Assembly: GCA_002839805.1 (NCBI GenBank)
Contig: PGYT01000003.1
Location: forward strand, 1-64,000
Reading direction: 5' to 3'
From: Ignavibacteriae bacterium HGW-Ignavibacteriae-2
GTDB lineage: Bacteria; Bacteroidota; Ignavibacteria; Ignavibacteriales; Melioribacteraceae
DNA: 64,000 nt
A program made the translations under genes and the position numbers. How positions within the stretch are numbered: the first letter of the stretch is position 1; each line of letters starts with the position of its first letter. Below are positions 1 to 8,501 of this stretch, piece after piece. Below the pieces are notes generated by a model. It was not told where the DNA came from, searched no databases, and saw nothing but the letters and a program-made list of their open reading frames with translations.

Positions 1-976
1 CATCTATACATGGCTTATCTTCATAAAGTTGGTAGTTGGCTCGGAAACGCGTATCTGTAACGTTGGGCATTATTATATTAGCGCCGGCTTTTAAACCCAT
101 TTCTCTTCCATACGGTTTAAGTGCTTGCAGCGCTGTTGTTGAGGCAATATTTACATCTTTAAGAAATATACGCGTAACGGCTATCATCTTTATTGCCATT
201 AAATATTGATGTTCTTTAATCGCCTTAAAATCAGGAACGTTAAGTGCCGTTGGTGTGTTGGGGCTTACTATATATGGACCCATTCCAATCATATCAATAT
301 CTAATTCTCTGAAGAAAAGAATATCATTAATAAGATCATCAATGTTTTGCCCAGGCAGTCCGATCATAACGCCGGTTCCTACCTGATAGCCAATTTCTTT
401 TAGAAAAGCTAAACATCCTTTTCTTTTTCCGAATGTATGGTTCGATGGGTGGAGTGATTTATACAAATCTCTGTTTGTTGTTTCAATTCTTAAAAGATAT
501 CTGTGCGCGCCTGCATCGAACCATTTTTTATAAGTCTCAAATAATTGTTCTCCAACAGAAAGAGTTATTCCCAATTTTCCATCACTTAATTTTTTAATAC
601 CTGTTACAAGTTCGGTAATAAAATCTATAAAAATCTTGTCGTTACGCTCTCCGCTTTGTAATACAATGGAGCCGTAATTCTGTTTAAATGCCCACTCGGC
701 TCCTGCTAGAATTTCTTCTTTTTTCATCGTAAACCGTTCAACTGATTTATTGCTCTTCCTTATTCCGCAGTAATAACAATCTTTTTGGCAGATATTGCTG
801 AATTCTATTATTCCACGAAACCATACCTTTCGACCTATATATTTAGATTTTATTTCATATGCTTTTTGGAAAAGTTGGTCTAATTCTTTTTTATCTTCAA
901 GCAGTAAAAGTTGTTTCAACTCATCTTTGCTCAATTCTTTATCTGAATCAATTTTAGAAAATATTTCACTTAACAT
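1..976 (-). CDS. hydE: [FeFe]-hydrogenase H-cluster radical SAM maturase HydE (3' end beyond window)
   Basis: The reading frame starts at ATG 976-974 on the minus strand and stays open to the left edge, so the C-terminus is missing; about 325 residues are visible against roughly 350 usual for HydE. The radical-SAM cluster motif is C63-X3-C67-X2-C70, set in a context (FRGIIEFSN before it, GIRKSN after) typical of HydE, which helps build the dithiolate-bridge part of the H-cluster in the cytoplasm. Related radical SAM enzymes (BioB, PylB, ThiH) are the main alternatives, but the motif context favours HydE. No HydF, HydG or hydrogenase gene lies on the visible side; the 127 bp to the divergent phoH gene would hold both promoters. 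Confidence 0.88.
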   Translation of the reverse strand, partial: MLSEIFSKIDSDKELSKDELKQLLLLEDKKELDQLFQKAYEIKSKYIGRKVWFRGIIEFSNICQKDCYYCGIRKSNKSVERFTMKKEEILAGAEWAFKQNYGSIVLQSGERNDKIFIDFITELVTGIKKLSDGKLGITLSVGEQLFETYKKWFDAGAHRYLLRIETTNRDLYKSLHPSNHTFGKRKGCLAFLKEIGYQVGTGVMIGLPGQNIDDLINDILFFRELDIDMIGMGPYIVSPNTPTALNVPDFKAIKEHQYLMAIKMIAVTRIFLKDVNIASTTALQALKPYGREMGLKAGANIIMPNVTDTRFRANYQLYEDKPCID

Positions 977-1103
977 TTATGTGTCCGTATTTTGAAGCGT
1001 AAATTATGATAAAATAATTATTAATTTCCATAACGGTATTTTAATCAACTTTATAAAATTATATATTAATCATAATAATTGCCCAACCAAAAATTAATGT
1101 GGA

Positions 1104-2453
1104 ATGAGGATGGCCGAAAAAAAGACCCCAAAAACTTTTGTGTTAGACACAAATGTAATTTTACATGATCCTACCTGTATACATCAATTTCAGGAAAATA
1201 ATATCGTTATTCCTTTAGCGGTGATTGAAGAGATTGATCACTTTAAGAGAGGAAATAACGTAATTAACCTCAATGCGCGTGAGTTCACCCGTACTCTTGA
1301 TAAAATTACGGGCAATGCAATTTTTAACGGCGGTGTTTCTCTTGGCAAAGGTAAAGGAAAGGTTAGAATATTAATAAGCCGCGGTTTATGCAAAGAAATA
1401 AGGGAAGTATTCAGGGAAGATAACCCCGATCACCGAGTACTGAGCACCGCGTTTGAATTAGAAAAAGAAGCGAAAATTAAAAAGAAAAATATTCTTGTTT
1501 CAAAAGATGTTAATTTACGAATGAAAGCCAAAGCACTTGGCCTGCTGGCGGAAGACTATACAACCGATAGGATAAGCAATGTAGAAGATCTGTATAGTGG
1601 CAAGGAATATATTGAAGATTTCGATGATGATATAATTCAGAAATTCTACACTTCTCCTTTTGCTGTTCCCGCAAAAAAAGTGTTTTCAAAAGCAAAGGTG
1701 GAAGTAGTTCCGAATAAATATTTTATTGTGAGAAACGGCAACCGTTCCGTATTAACATACTATAACCCGGAAACGGAAATGCTCCAAAAAATCGATAAAA
1801 CGCAAACTTATGGTATTACACCTCGTAACGCAGAACAAACATTTGCGGTTCACGCTTTAATGAATTCAGATATTCCATTGGTATCAATGACAGGTAAGGC
1901 GGGGACTGGTAAAACTTTACTTGCTTTGGCGAGTGCACTCCATATTAAAAAATATTATAGACAAATATATATAGCGCGACCGGTTGTTCCTTTAAGCAAC
2001 AAAGATCTGGGTTATTTGCCCGGTGATGTTGAAAGCAAACTGGGTCCTTATATGCAGCCACTTTGGGATAATCTGAAAGTTATTCAGGATCAATTCAATG
2101 AGAACGATAAAAGTTTTCAGGCAATTAATACTATGATTAAAGAGGAAAAGCTCGTTATAGAGCCTTTGAGTTATATAAGAGGACGAAGTTTACAAAGAAT
2201 CTTTTTTATTGTGGACGAAGCGCAAAATTTAACTCCCCACGAAATTAAAACGATTATAACCCGTGTCGGGGAGGGATCAAAAATTGTATTAACCGGAGAT
2301 ATTTATCAGATAGATCATCCCTACCTTGATACATTGTCTAATGGACTTTCTTATTTGATTGATCACTTTAAAGGACAAAAACTATATTCTCATGTTAATT
2401 TGGAAAAAGGCGAAAGGTCGCAACTAGCGGAATTGGCAAGCAATTTATTGTAA
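1104..2453 (+). CDS. PhoH family ATPase with N-terminal PIN domain
   Basis: A 449-residue protein with two parts. Residues about 10-150 form a PIN-type nuclease-like domain with spaced acidic residues (LDTN, EEIDHFKRG, SKDVNLR). Residues about 240-445 form a PhoH-type P-loop ATPase with Walker A GKAGTGKT and Walker B FIVDEAQN. This architecture is known as YlaK/PhoH2-like; family members have been described as RNA helicase-ribonucleases, but the role here is inferred. The start could be ATG 1104 or ATG 1110; neither has a good ribosome-binding site. It is divergent from hydE and ends at a strong hairpin. Confidence 0.9.
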   Translation: MRMAEKKTPKTFVLDTNVILHDPTCIHQFQENNIVIPLAVIEEIDHFKRGNNVINLNAREFTRTLDKITGNAIFNGGVSLGKGKGKVRILISRGLCKEIREVFREDNPDHRVLSTAFELEKEAKIKKKNILVSKDVNLRMKAKALGLLAEDYTTDRISNVEDLYSGKEYIEDFDDDIIQKFYTSPFAVPAKKVFSKAKVEVVPNKYFIVRNGNRSVLTYYNPETEMLQKIDKTQTYGITPRNAEQTFAVHALMNSDIPLVSMTGKAGTGKTLLALASALHIKKYYRQIYIARPVVPLSNKDLGYLPGDVESKLGPYMQPLWDNLKVIQDQFNENDKSFQAINTMIKEEKLVIEPLSYIRGRSLQRIFFIVDEAQNLTPHEIKTIITRVGEGSKIVLTGDIYQIDHPYLDTLSNGLSYLIDHFKGQKLYSHVNLEKGERSQLAELASNLL

Positions 2454-2457
2454 TTAA

Positions 2458-2484
2458 TTAAGAGGCGAAAAATTCGCCTCTTAA
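2458..2484 (+). terminator. Hairpin terminator after the phoH-like gene
   Basis: A perfect 12-bp stem (2458-2469 with 2473-2484) with an AAA loop begins 4 nt after the stop codon. There is no long T-run after it, so termination efficiency is uncertain. Confidence 0.7.
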
Positions 2485-2562
2485 CATATACATACCAATT
2501 TGTCGTCATCATTTTATTTAATTAATATTGTTTTTGATTCTCTAATTAATCTCAGGAAACTA

Positions 2563-4452
2563 ATGAGTAGATCATCAAAATTATTTATAATACTTTTTTG
2601 TTCCATCTCGTTTACGGTATTTGGGCAATCGAAAAAACTGTATACTCCTCTCGAAGTAGAGAACGCGTTGAGCAAAGGAACAAGAAGCCTAGAAGGCAGA
2701 CCGGGTCCAAATTACTGGCAAAATAGTGCCGATTATAAAATTAGAGCCGAACTTAATCCCGATAGTAGTACACTTAAAGGACATGTTGATATTACTTATT
2801 ATAACAACAGCCCCGATACTTTAAAATCTATTTTTATTAGACTTTACCAGGACATATTAAAAAAGGGAAGCGCGCGGGATTGGTATGTTGGCAATGTTGA
2901 ACTTCACGATGGAGTTAAAATAACAAATCTAAAAGTAAATGGGATTGATGTTAACATGGATCCTTCACACCGAGAATTATTTTACACATCAACTAATATG
3001 ATGATAAAACTAAGTGAAAATTTTGCTCCCAATACATCTCTAAAAATTGAAATGAATTTCAGTTTTAAAATACCCCAAATAATCCGTTTGCGAATGGGGA
3101 ACTACGGCGACGGAGATTATTTTGTAGCTTACTGGTATCCGCAAATTGCCGTTTACGATGATATTGATGGCTGGGATAAGCAGGAATATACCGGTTCGGT
3201 TGAGTTCTATAATGATTTTAACAATTATGAATTTGAAATTTCTTTGCCAGACTCATTTGTTGTATGGGCAACCGGCGAATTACAAAACGAAAAAGAAGTA
3301 TTTAAAGAAAATATTATAAAAAAATTAGATAAAGCAAAAGAATCAGATAAAATTGTTCAAATAATATCACCTGCAGATTTTGCGGCGGATCGTGTAACCA
3401 TAAAAAATGGTACCAATACCTGGAAATTTATAGCGAGTAATGTTCCAGACATTTCTTTTTGCCTAAGCAATAATTTTAATTGGGATGCGGCAAGTATAGA
3501 AGTGGAACCAGGAAGAAGAGTTCTAACAAGCGCTGTATATGAAAACGGCACTATCAATTTCGATAAAGCCACAGAATATTCCCGCGCCACTATTGAGTAT
3601 TTGTCTGAACAGTTACCCGGTTATCCTTATCCATATCCACAGGTTACTACTTTTTGTAATAAGGGACGCGGCGGCGGAATGGAAACGCCGATGATGGCAA
3701 ACGATGGCGCACCTGAAAGTTTGGGAAGGTATGTTGGTCTAGTCTTTCATGAAATCGCCCATAACTATTTCCCTTTTATGATGGGTACTAACGAAAGAAA
3801 ATACGCGTGGATGGATGAAGGTTGGGCTTCTTTTTTCCCTATAGAACTGGTTGATAAATTATTGGACAATGATGAATCTTATGCAGGGAGAGTTAAATCT
3901 TTTGAGAATAATTCAGGCAAAGAAGCTGAACTGCCTCCAATGATTGTTTCTTATTCAAATAGAGGAGAAGCGAGAACCGCTGCTTACGATAGACCAGCTG
4001 TCGCTTATAAAGAATTATACGAACTTCTTGGAAGGGACTTATTTAAAAAATCTCTTCTGGAGTATATAAATAGATGGATTGGCAAACATCCAATTCCATC
4101 GGATTTCTTTTATACATTCGATCAGGTGACAAATGAAGATTTGAGCTGGTTTTGGAAACCGTGGTTTTTCGAATTCGGTTACCCTGATCTTGCAATTGAT
4201 TCGGTTATTAAGGAAACAGATGGAATAACAGTGAACATTAATAAAATTGGAAATATGCCTGTAAGAGTTTTATTGCAAATTGAATTTGAAGATGGGAGAA
4301 TCGAAAACCTTCAAAAATCGGCCCGTGTTTGGAAAGATAAAGATGAACTTAAAATAGAATACAAATCTTCTGAAAAAATCAAAAATGTTAAACTGGGCGA
4401 TCCAACTATCCCTGATATAAACCAGAATAACAATTTTTATTCATTAAAATAA
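2563..4452 (+). CDS. Exported M1 family (aminopeptidase N-like) zinc metallopeptidase
   Basis: The frame is open from TTG 2500, but ATG 2563 is the better start: AGGA lies 6 nt upstream and the protein then begins with a clean signal peptide (hydrophobic LFIILFCSISFTVF followed by GQ). The product is about 629 residues. Zinc ligands are H396-E-X2-H400 and E419 (WMDEGWASFF), the gluzincin spacing of M1. The substrate-binding GxMEN motif is present as a variant, GGMET. It probably acts in the periplasm or is secreted, trimming peptides. Its exact specificity cannot be read from the sequence. Hairpins bound it on both sides, so it is probably monocistronic. Confidence 0.9.
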   Translation: MSRSSKLFIILFCSISFTVFGQSKKLYTPLEVENALSKGTRSLEGRPGPNYWQNSADYKIRAELNPDSSTLKGHVDITYYNNSPDTLKSIFIRLYQDILKKGSARDWYVGNVELHDGVKITNLKVNGIDVNMDPSHRELFYTSTNMMIKLSENFAPNTSLKIEMNFSFKIPQIIRLRMGNYGDGDYFVAYWYPQIAVYDDIDGWDKQEYTGSVEFYNDFNNYEFEISLPDSFVVWATGELQNEKEVFKENIIKKLDKAKESDKIVQIISPADFAADRVTIKNGTNTWKFIASNVPDISFCLSNNFNWDAASIEVEPGRRVLTSAVYENGTINFDKATEYSRATIEYLSEQLPGYPYPYPQVTTFCNKGRGGGMETPMMANDGAPESLGRYVGLVFHEIAHNYFPFMMGTNERKYAWMDEGWASFFPIELVDKLLDNDESYAGRVKSFENNSGKEAELPPMIVSYSNRGEARTAAYDRPAVAYKELYELLGRDLFKKSLLEYINRWIGKHPIPSDFFYTFDQVTNEDLSWFWKPWFFEFGYPDLAIDSVIKETDGITVNINKIGNMPVRVLLQIEFEDGRIENLQKSARVWKDKDELKIEYKSSEKIKNVKLGDPTIPDINQNNNFYSLK

Positions 4453-4467
4453 ATTGATGCTTGCATG

Positions 4468-4497
4468 GCCCTCAAAGTTATTAAATATTTTGAGGGC
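4468..4497 (+). terminator. Hairpin after the M1 peptidase
   Basis: A 9-bp stem GCCCTCAAA/TTTGAGGGC (4468-4476 with 4489-4497) and a 12-nt loop, placed between the peptidase stop and the MFS start. Confidence 0.65.
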
Positions 4498-4508
4498 TAT
4501 TTCATGAA

Positions 4509-5660
4509 ATGAAAAATAAATTCCAATTTGGTAATGTTGTAACTGTCTCAATCGCGCATCTTATTCATGATGTTTTTTCATCTTTTCTCGCCCCTGTTTT
4601 ACCCCTCCTAATTGCTAAATTAAATATTTCTTATTCTATGGCCGGGTTACTTACGATTTTTCAAAATCTACCATCGCTTATAAATCCTATTATTGGATTA
4701 TTAGCCGATAAATTGCCCATGCGTTATTTATTAATATTTGCTCCTGCTGTAACCACAATTTCTATGAGTCTTATAGGGATTTCCGATAGTTACGTGTTTT
4801 TAGTATTTCTGTTACTAATTGCAGGAGTGGGGGCCTCTTTGTTCCATGTCCCCGCGCCCGTAATGATTAAAAGAATTTCAGGAAACCGTCTTGGAAAAGG
4901 AATGAGTTTTTTTATGTTCGGGGGGGAAATTGCAAGAAGTGTTGGACCCATTTTAATACTTAGCGCTGTTTCTTTTTGGGGTTTAGAGGGCAGTTATAGA
5001 TTAATGCCGATAGGTCTTATAGCCACACTAATATTGTTTTTTAAGTTTAGAAATTTGCCTATCTCCTCTTCTTTTTATAAAAGCAAACAAGATGAAAAAG
5101 CCGTTGAATCAGTGAGAAAGTTTTCACCGACTTTTATTAAAATAGCAGCTATAATATTCTTTACCTCACTGTTAAAGGGTGCGCTAACGACATTTCTTCC
5201 CACATATATTACTAGTGCTAAAGACGGATCCTTATGGGCTGCGGGAATTTCTTTATCTGTTTTACAACTATCCGGGGCTCTGGGTACATTCGCCGCGGGG
5301 ACTATTTCCGATAAAATCGGAAGGAAAAACACTTTACTGATAATGGCAATTACAGTGCCCGCATTTATGTTTTTATTTATCTCCTCTTCCGAAATATTTG
5401 CAATCCCTCTTCTTCTTTTGATGGGATTCTTTATGTTTGCGACAACTCCCGTTCTACTGGCAATAGTTAATGACGTCGACTCTGAGCACCCGGCTCTAAT
5501 GAACGGAATATTTATGACTATTAATTTTTTAATTAGCAGTATAGCCGTTGTTGCAGTAGGATTTATGGGAGATTTTTTCGGTCTTGAAAACGCATATTTC
5601 CTTTCACCATTACTGGGGCTTCTGGCACTCCCTTTCATATTAAAATTACCTTCTCGATAA
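4509..5660 (+). CDS. MFS transporter, Fsr (fosmidomycin resistance)-like
   Basis: A 383-residue, very hydrophobic protein with about 11-12 membrane segments. Both MFS halves show loop motifs: GLLADKLPMR after TM2 and GTISDKIGRKN in the second half. The N-terminal pattern (AHLIHDVFSSFLAPVLPLL) resembles Fsr-type drug exporters, but the substrate is not determined by the sequence. No ribosome-binding site is visible before ATG 4509, and the start lies just after a hairpin. It is followed by the nitrogen block, with no evidence that it belongs to it functionally. Confidence 0.82.
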   Translation: MKNKFQFGNVVTVSIAHLIHDVFSSFLAPVLPLLIAKLNISYSMAGLLTIFQNLPSLINPIIGLLADKLPMRYLLIFAPAVTTISMSLIGISDSYVFLVFLLLIAGVGASLFHVPAPVMIKRISGNRLGKGMSFFMFGGEIARSVGPILILSAVSFWGLEGSYRLMPIGLIATLILFFKFRNLPISSSFYKSKQDEKAVESVRKFSPTFIKIAAIIFFTSLLKGALTTFLPTYITSAKDGSLWAAGISLSVLQLSGALGTFAAGTISDKIGRKNTLLIMAITVPAFMFLFISSSEIFAIPLLLLMGFFMFATTPVLLAIVNDVDSEHPALMNGIFMTINFLISSIAVVAVGFMGDFFGLENAYFLSPLLGLLALPFILKLPSR

Positions 5661-5723
5661 TTTAAAACTCACACTCAAAACCCCTAAGTTTTTTAGTCTA
5701 AGTCGGGTGAACGATATAATAAA

Positions 5724-5762
5724 ATAAGGCAAAAAAGTATAAATACATTATAATATAAGGCA
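5724..5762 (+). promoter_or_regulatory. Candidate promoter/operator region of the glnK-amtB operon
   Basis: Two copies of ATAAGGCA (5724-5731 and 5755-5762) lie 31 bp apart just before the P-II gene. TATAAT boxes occur at 5715-5720 and 5749-5754. A strong Shine-Dalgarno (GAAGGAG, 5763-5769) follows. No sigma-54 element was found here. The regulatory role is inferred. Confidence 0.3.
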
Positions 5763-5774
5763 GAAGGAGTAAGC

Positions 5775-6113
5775 ATGAAAAAAATAGAAGCAATAATAAG
5801 ACCACATAAAGTTGAAGATCTGCACACAGCTCTGCAGGAAGCAGGCTTTAACGGAATCACAGTTAGTGAGGTGAGAGGTTACGGCAGGCAAAAGGGACAC
5901 AAAGAAATTTATAGAGGTTCAGAGTATAACCTGGAATTTGTTCCAAAAGTAAAAATCGAACTAGTTTGTTCCGATGACGCGGCTGAAAACGCGATTAAAA
6001 TTATAATTGAAACAAGTAAAACAGGGCAAGTAGGCGATGGGAAAATATTTGTTTTCTCAATTGAAGATGCTATCCGTATTCGAACTGAAGAATCCGGCGA
6101 ACAAGCTATTTAA
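5775..6113 (+). CDS. glnK: Nitrogen regulatory P-II protein
   Basis: A 112-residue P-II signal transducer of normal length. The T-loop contains Y51 in the context IYRGSEYNLEF, the residue uridylylated in many P-II proteins, and the C-terminal signature GQVGDGKIFVF is intact. P-II proteins bind ATP/ADP and 2-oxoglutarate and control ammonium uptake and nitrogen enzymes. It lies 55 bp upstream of amtB, the classical pairing in which GlnK plugs the channel, so GlnK is favoured over GlnB. The start has a good ribosome-binding site (GAAGGAG). Confidence 0.95.
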   Translation: MKKIEAIIRPHKVEDLHTALQEAGFNGITVSEVRGYGRQKGHKEIYRGSEYNLEFVPKVKIELVCSDDAAENAIKIIIETSKTGQVGDGKIFVFSIEDAIRIRTEESGEQAI

Positions 6114-6168
6114 TAACAGCCTCTTTAACAACCTACTTTAAAGAATTAATAATTAACAGGAGTTTCAA

Positions 6169-7419
6169 ATGGAAGTTGATCTTACACAATCGATAAATAA
6201 TAATCTATTTACAATAAATAACTTGTGGATGATGATTGCGACAGCATTGGTTTTTATAATGCATTTAGGATTTGCTACTTTAGAGACCGGACTTACGCGA
6301 TCAAAAAACACTGTAAATATTCTTTTCAAAAATTCAATTATCCCCGCACTTGGCATCTTAACATATACTTTGTGGGGGTTTAATATGATGTATCCGGGTG
6401 AAAGTTTCGCCGGAAGTTTCTTTGGTTTTTCAGGATTTGGAGTTTTTACGGATGCGGAAGGTTTAACGCCGATTTATAATATTGGATATACATACTGGAC
6501 GGATTTTTTATTCCAAGCAATGTTTGCTGCAACGGCAGCCACCATAGTATCAGGTGCAGTCGCCGAGAGGATAAAGCTTTCAAGTTTCCTAATCTTCTCG
6601 ACTCTTTTTGTAGGTATAGTTTATCCCGTAGTTGGAATGTGGAAATGGGGCGGGGGATTTTTAAACGAATTGGGCTTCTATGATTTTGCTGGATCAACTA
6701 TTGTTCATTCAGTTGGGGGATGGGGCGCTTTAACGGGAGTTGTTTTTCTCGGGCCGCGTTTGGGAAAATTTGGTAAGAACAAAATAAATCCCATTCCCGG
6801 ACACAGTATGCCACTTGCTGTAATCGGAGTGTTTCTATTGTGGCTTGGCTGGTTTGGATTTAACGGTGGTTCTGTTTTATCTGCCGATCCGGGATTGGTC
6901 TCTTTGGTCCTCGTTACTACCTCATTGGCCGCTAGTGCCGGAGGAGTAAGCGCCATGATCTCGTCCTGGATGTATACCAAGAAACCTGACATAACAATGG
7001 TGCTAAACGGCATTCTTGCCGGGTTGGTTGGTATTACTGCCGGTGCTGATTTAATGGGGCCGCTGTCTTCCATAATTATTGGGGGTATTTCAGGTTCACT
7101 TGTTGTTTTTTCTGTGGTTTTTTTCGATAAAATGAAGCTTGATGATCCAGTTGGCGCGATGTCCGTTCATTTAGTTTGTGGAATATTTGGAACTCTAGCT
7201 GTGGGACTTTTCGGAAGCAAAGCCGGCTTAGATCAATTATGGGCACAAGTTATTGGTATTGCCAGCACTGCTGTATTTGTGGTGATATCAACAAGCCTCA
7301 TGTGGTATGTACTTAAGAAAACTATGGGAATAAGAGTTTCGGAACTTGAAGAAGTTGAAGGACTCGATTTTGGTGAACATGCAATGGAGGCTTATCCTGA
7401 ATTTGAAAAAGTTTCATAG
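6169..7419 (+). CDS. amtB: Ammonium transporter
   Basis: A 416-residue Amt/MEP/Rh family channel with about 11 membrane segments. The twin histidines of the conduction pore are visible at H180 (STIVHSVGGWG) and H334 (MSVHLVCGIFG), as is the family signature around the EWIK-like conserved core. It imports ammonium across the inner membrane. It starts at ATG 6169 with AGGAG upstream, and is likely co-transcribed with glnK. A cleavable leader is not obvious; the N-terminus is short and polar before TM1. Confidence 0.95.
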   Translation: MEVDLTQSINNNLFTINNLWMMIATALVFIMHLGFATLETGLTRSKNTVNILFKNSIIPALGILTYTLWGFNMMYPGESFAGSFFGFSGFGVFTDAEGLTPIYNIGYTYWTDFLFQAMFAATAATIVSGAVAERIKLSSFLIFSTLFVGIVYPVVGMWKWGGGFLNELGFYDFAGSTIVHSVGGWGALTGVVFLGPRLGKFGKNKINPIPGHSMPLAVIGVFLLWLGWFGFNGGSVLSADPGLVSLVLVTTSLAASAGGVSAMISSWMYTKKPDITMVLNGILAGLVGITAGADLMGPLSSIIIGGISGSLVVFSVVFFDKMKLDDPVGAMSVHLVCGIFGTLAVGLFGSKAGLDQLWAQVIGIASTAVFVVISTSLMWYVLKKTMGIRVSELEEVEGLDFGEHAMEAYPEFEKVS

Positions 7420-7443
7420 CTTCATAAATCTAATATAAAACAG

Positions 7444-7461
7444 ACAAACTGGAAAGTTTGT
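7444..7461 (+). terminator. Small hairpin between amtB and the TorF-like gene
   Basis: A 7-bp stem ACAAACT/AGTTTGT with a GGAA tetraloop and no T-run. It may be only a partial terminator or an mRNA-stability element. Confidence 0.35.
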
Positions 7462-7508
7462 ATATGTACCCGAGGTGGTTAATATTCATTATTAGTTAAG
7501 AGGATAAC

Positions 7509-8234
7509 ATGAAAAAAATAAAAGTTAAGTCATACATTTTAATTTTCTTATTTATAGCAGCGTTTTTATATAATAATTCAATTGCTCAGTCATTATCTGC
7601 GAGCGCAGGCGCGGATATCGTAAGCAGGTATATATGGCGAGGTATCGAAGTAAATAACACTCCAAATATTCAACCGTCGTTAGCAATCTCCGCAGTAAAC
7701 TTTGAATTGGGAATTTGGGGGTCGTATACTTTGTCGAACCAAAAATTTAATACAGATGAAATGGATTTTTATCTGGGCTATAATATAAGCACTTCCAGCG
7801 GAGATATTTCCCTGCTTGTTACTGATTATTACTTCCCAAATTCTGGCGTGGCAATTGACGATTTTGATGACGGTGGAGGTGCTCATACTTTGGAATTTGG
7901 TGTAGGGTATTCTGGAACAGAATCATTTCCAATAACCGTGTTTGTTGCATACAATTTTTATAACGATCCGGGCAACAATATTTATACTGAAGTAGGCTAT
8001 CCATTTACACTTTCGGAAATTGATTTCAGGGCTTTTGCCAGTGCGACTCCGGGAAGTAAGAAAAATCCTATTTATTATGGCACGGAAGAATTTAAATTTA
8101 CACAGCTCGGCTTAACAGCATCTAAAGAAATAAAAATAACAGAAGATTTTTCGTTACCATTGTTTTCGTCATTCATAATTAACCCGAACGCCAAAATAGC
8201 TCATATGGTTTTTGGCACCGGGTTTAGTTTGTAA
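7509..8234 (+). CDS. TorF-like (Gcw_chp family) putative outer-membrane porin
   Basis: A 241-residue protein with a signal peptide (basic MKKIKVK, hydrophobic core, cut near SIAQS). The mature part is made of alternating amphipathic strands and begins SASAGADIVSRYIWRGIEVN, the hallmark of the TorF/TIGR02001 family; it ends in an aromatic/hydrophobic strand with terminal L. Members are thought to be small beta-barrel porins of unknown substrate and in proteobacteria often accompany glnK-amtB. The same order here suggests a role in passage of nitrogen compounds across the outer membrane, which is an inference. Confidence 0.75.
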   Translation: MKKIKVKSYILIFLFIAAFLYNNSIAQSLSASAGADIVSRYIWRGIEVNNTPNIQPSLAISAVNFELGIWGSYTLSNQKFNTDEMDFYLGYNISTSSGDISLLVTDYYFPNSGVAIDDFDDGGGAHTLEFGVGYSGTESFPITVFVAYNFYNDPGNNIYTEVGYPFTLSEIDFRAFASATPGSKKNPIYYGTEEFKFTQLGLTASKEIKITEDFSLPLFSSFIINPNAKIAHMVFGTGFSL

Positions 8235-8326
8235 AAAAAATACATTCAGTAATAGTTGCATTATTAAAAAATTTTATTATTATAGGGGAATGAATTTGCT
8301 ATTACAAATAAAGCAACATAATAAAT

Positions 8327-8367
8327 CTTCGTTAAATGAGGCAGATCCCTCATTTAATGAAGTTTTT
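8327..8367 (+). terminator. Intrinsic terminator of the glnK-amtB-torF operon
   Basis: A long stem, 8327-8341 with 8348-8362 (15 pairs including one G-U), with a 6-nt loop, directly followed by TTTTT. It lies 93 nt after the torF stop and 135 nt before gltB. Confidence 0.85.
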
Positions 8368-8448
8368 ATGATCTTTCCGCCTAATAATCTTAGGGTGTTT
8401 AGCGTCATAACCTCAGTTTGTGTCAACACCTTACCCCTGCGTTGATGC

Positions 8449-8469
8449 TATACTTTAGTGTTAACTAAA
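8449..8469 (+). promoter_or_regulatory. Possible -10 box with overlapping inverted repeat upstream of gltB
   Basis: TATACT (8449-8454) overlaps the inverted repeat TTTAGT-GTTA-ACTAAA (8454-8469), 33 bp before gltB. The layout would suit a repressor or activator site, but no -35 match was found at the right spacing. Confidence 0.25.
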
Positions 8470-8501
8470 ATCATATTATAATTATAGAACGGAGAGAGTA
8501 G

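Noticed and set aside
5075-5638. A 187-codon open frame antisense to the MFS gene
   Set aside because: It is antisense to a well-supported membrane transporter, with low-complexity translation.
5661-5774. Search for a sigma-54 promoter before glnK-amtB
   Set aside because: No TGGC-N7-9-TTG pattern with correct spacing was found.
8212-8445. A 77-codon open frame across the end of the torF-like gene and the terminator
   Set aside because: It overlaps torF, runs through a strong terminator hairpin and has no domain or ribosome-binding site.
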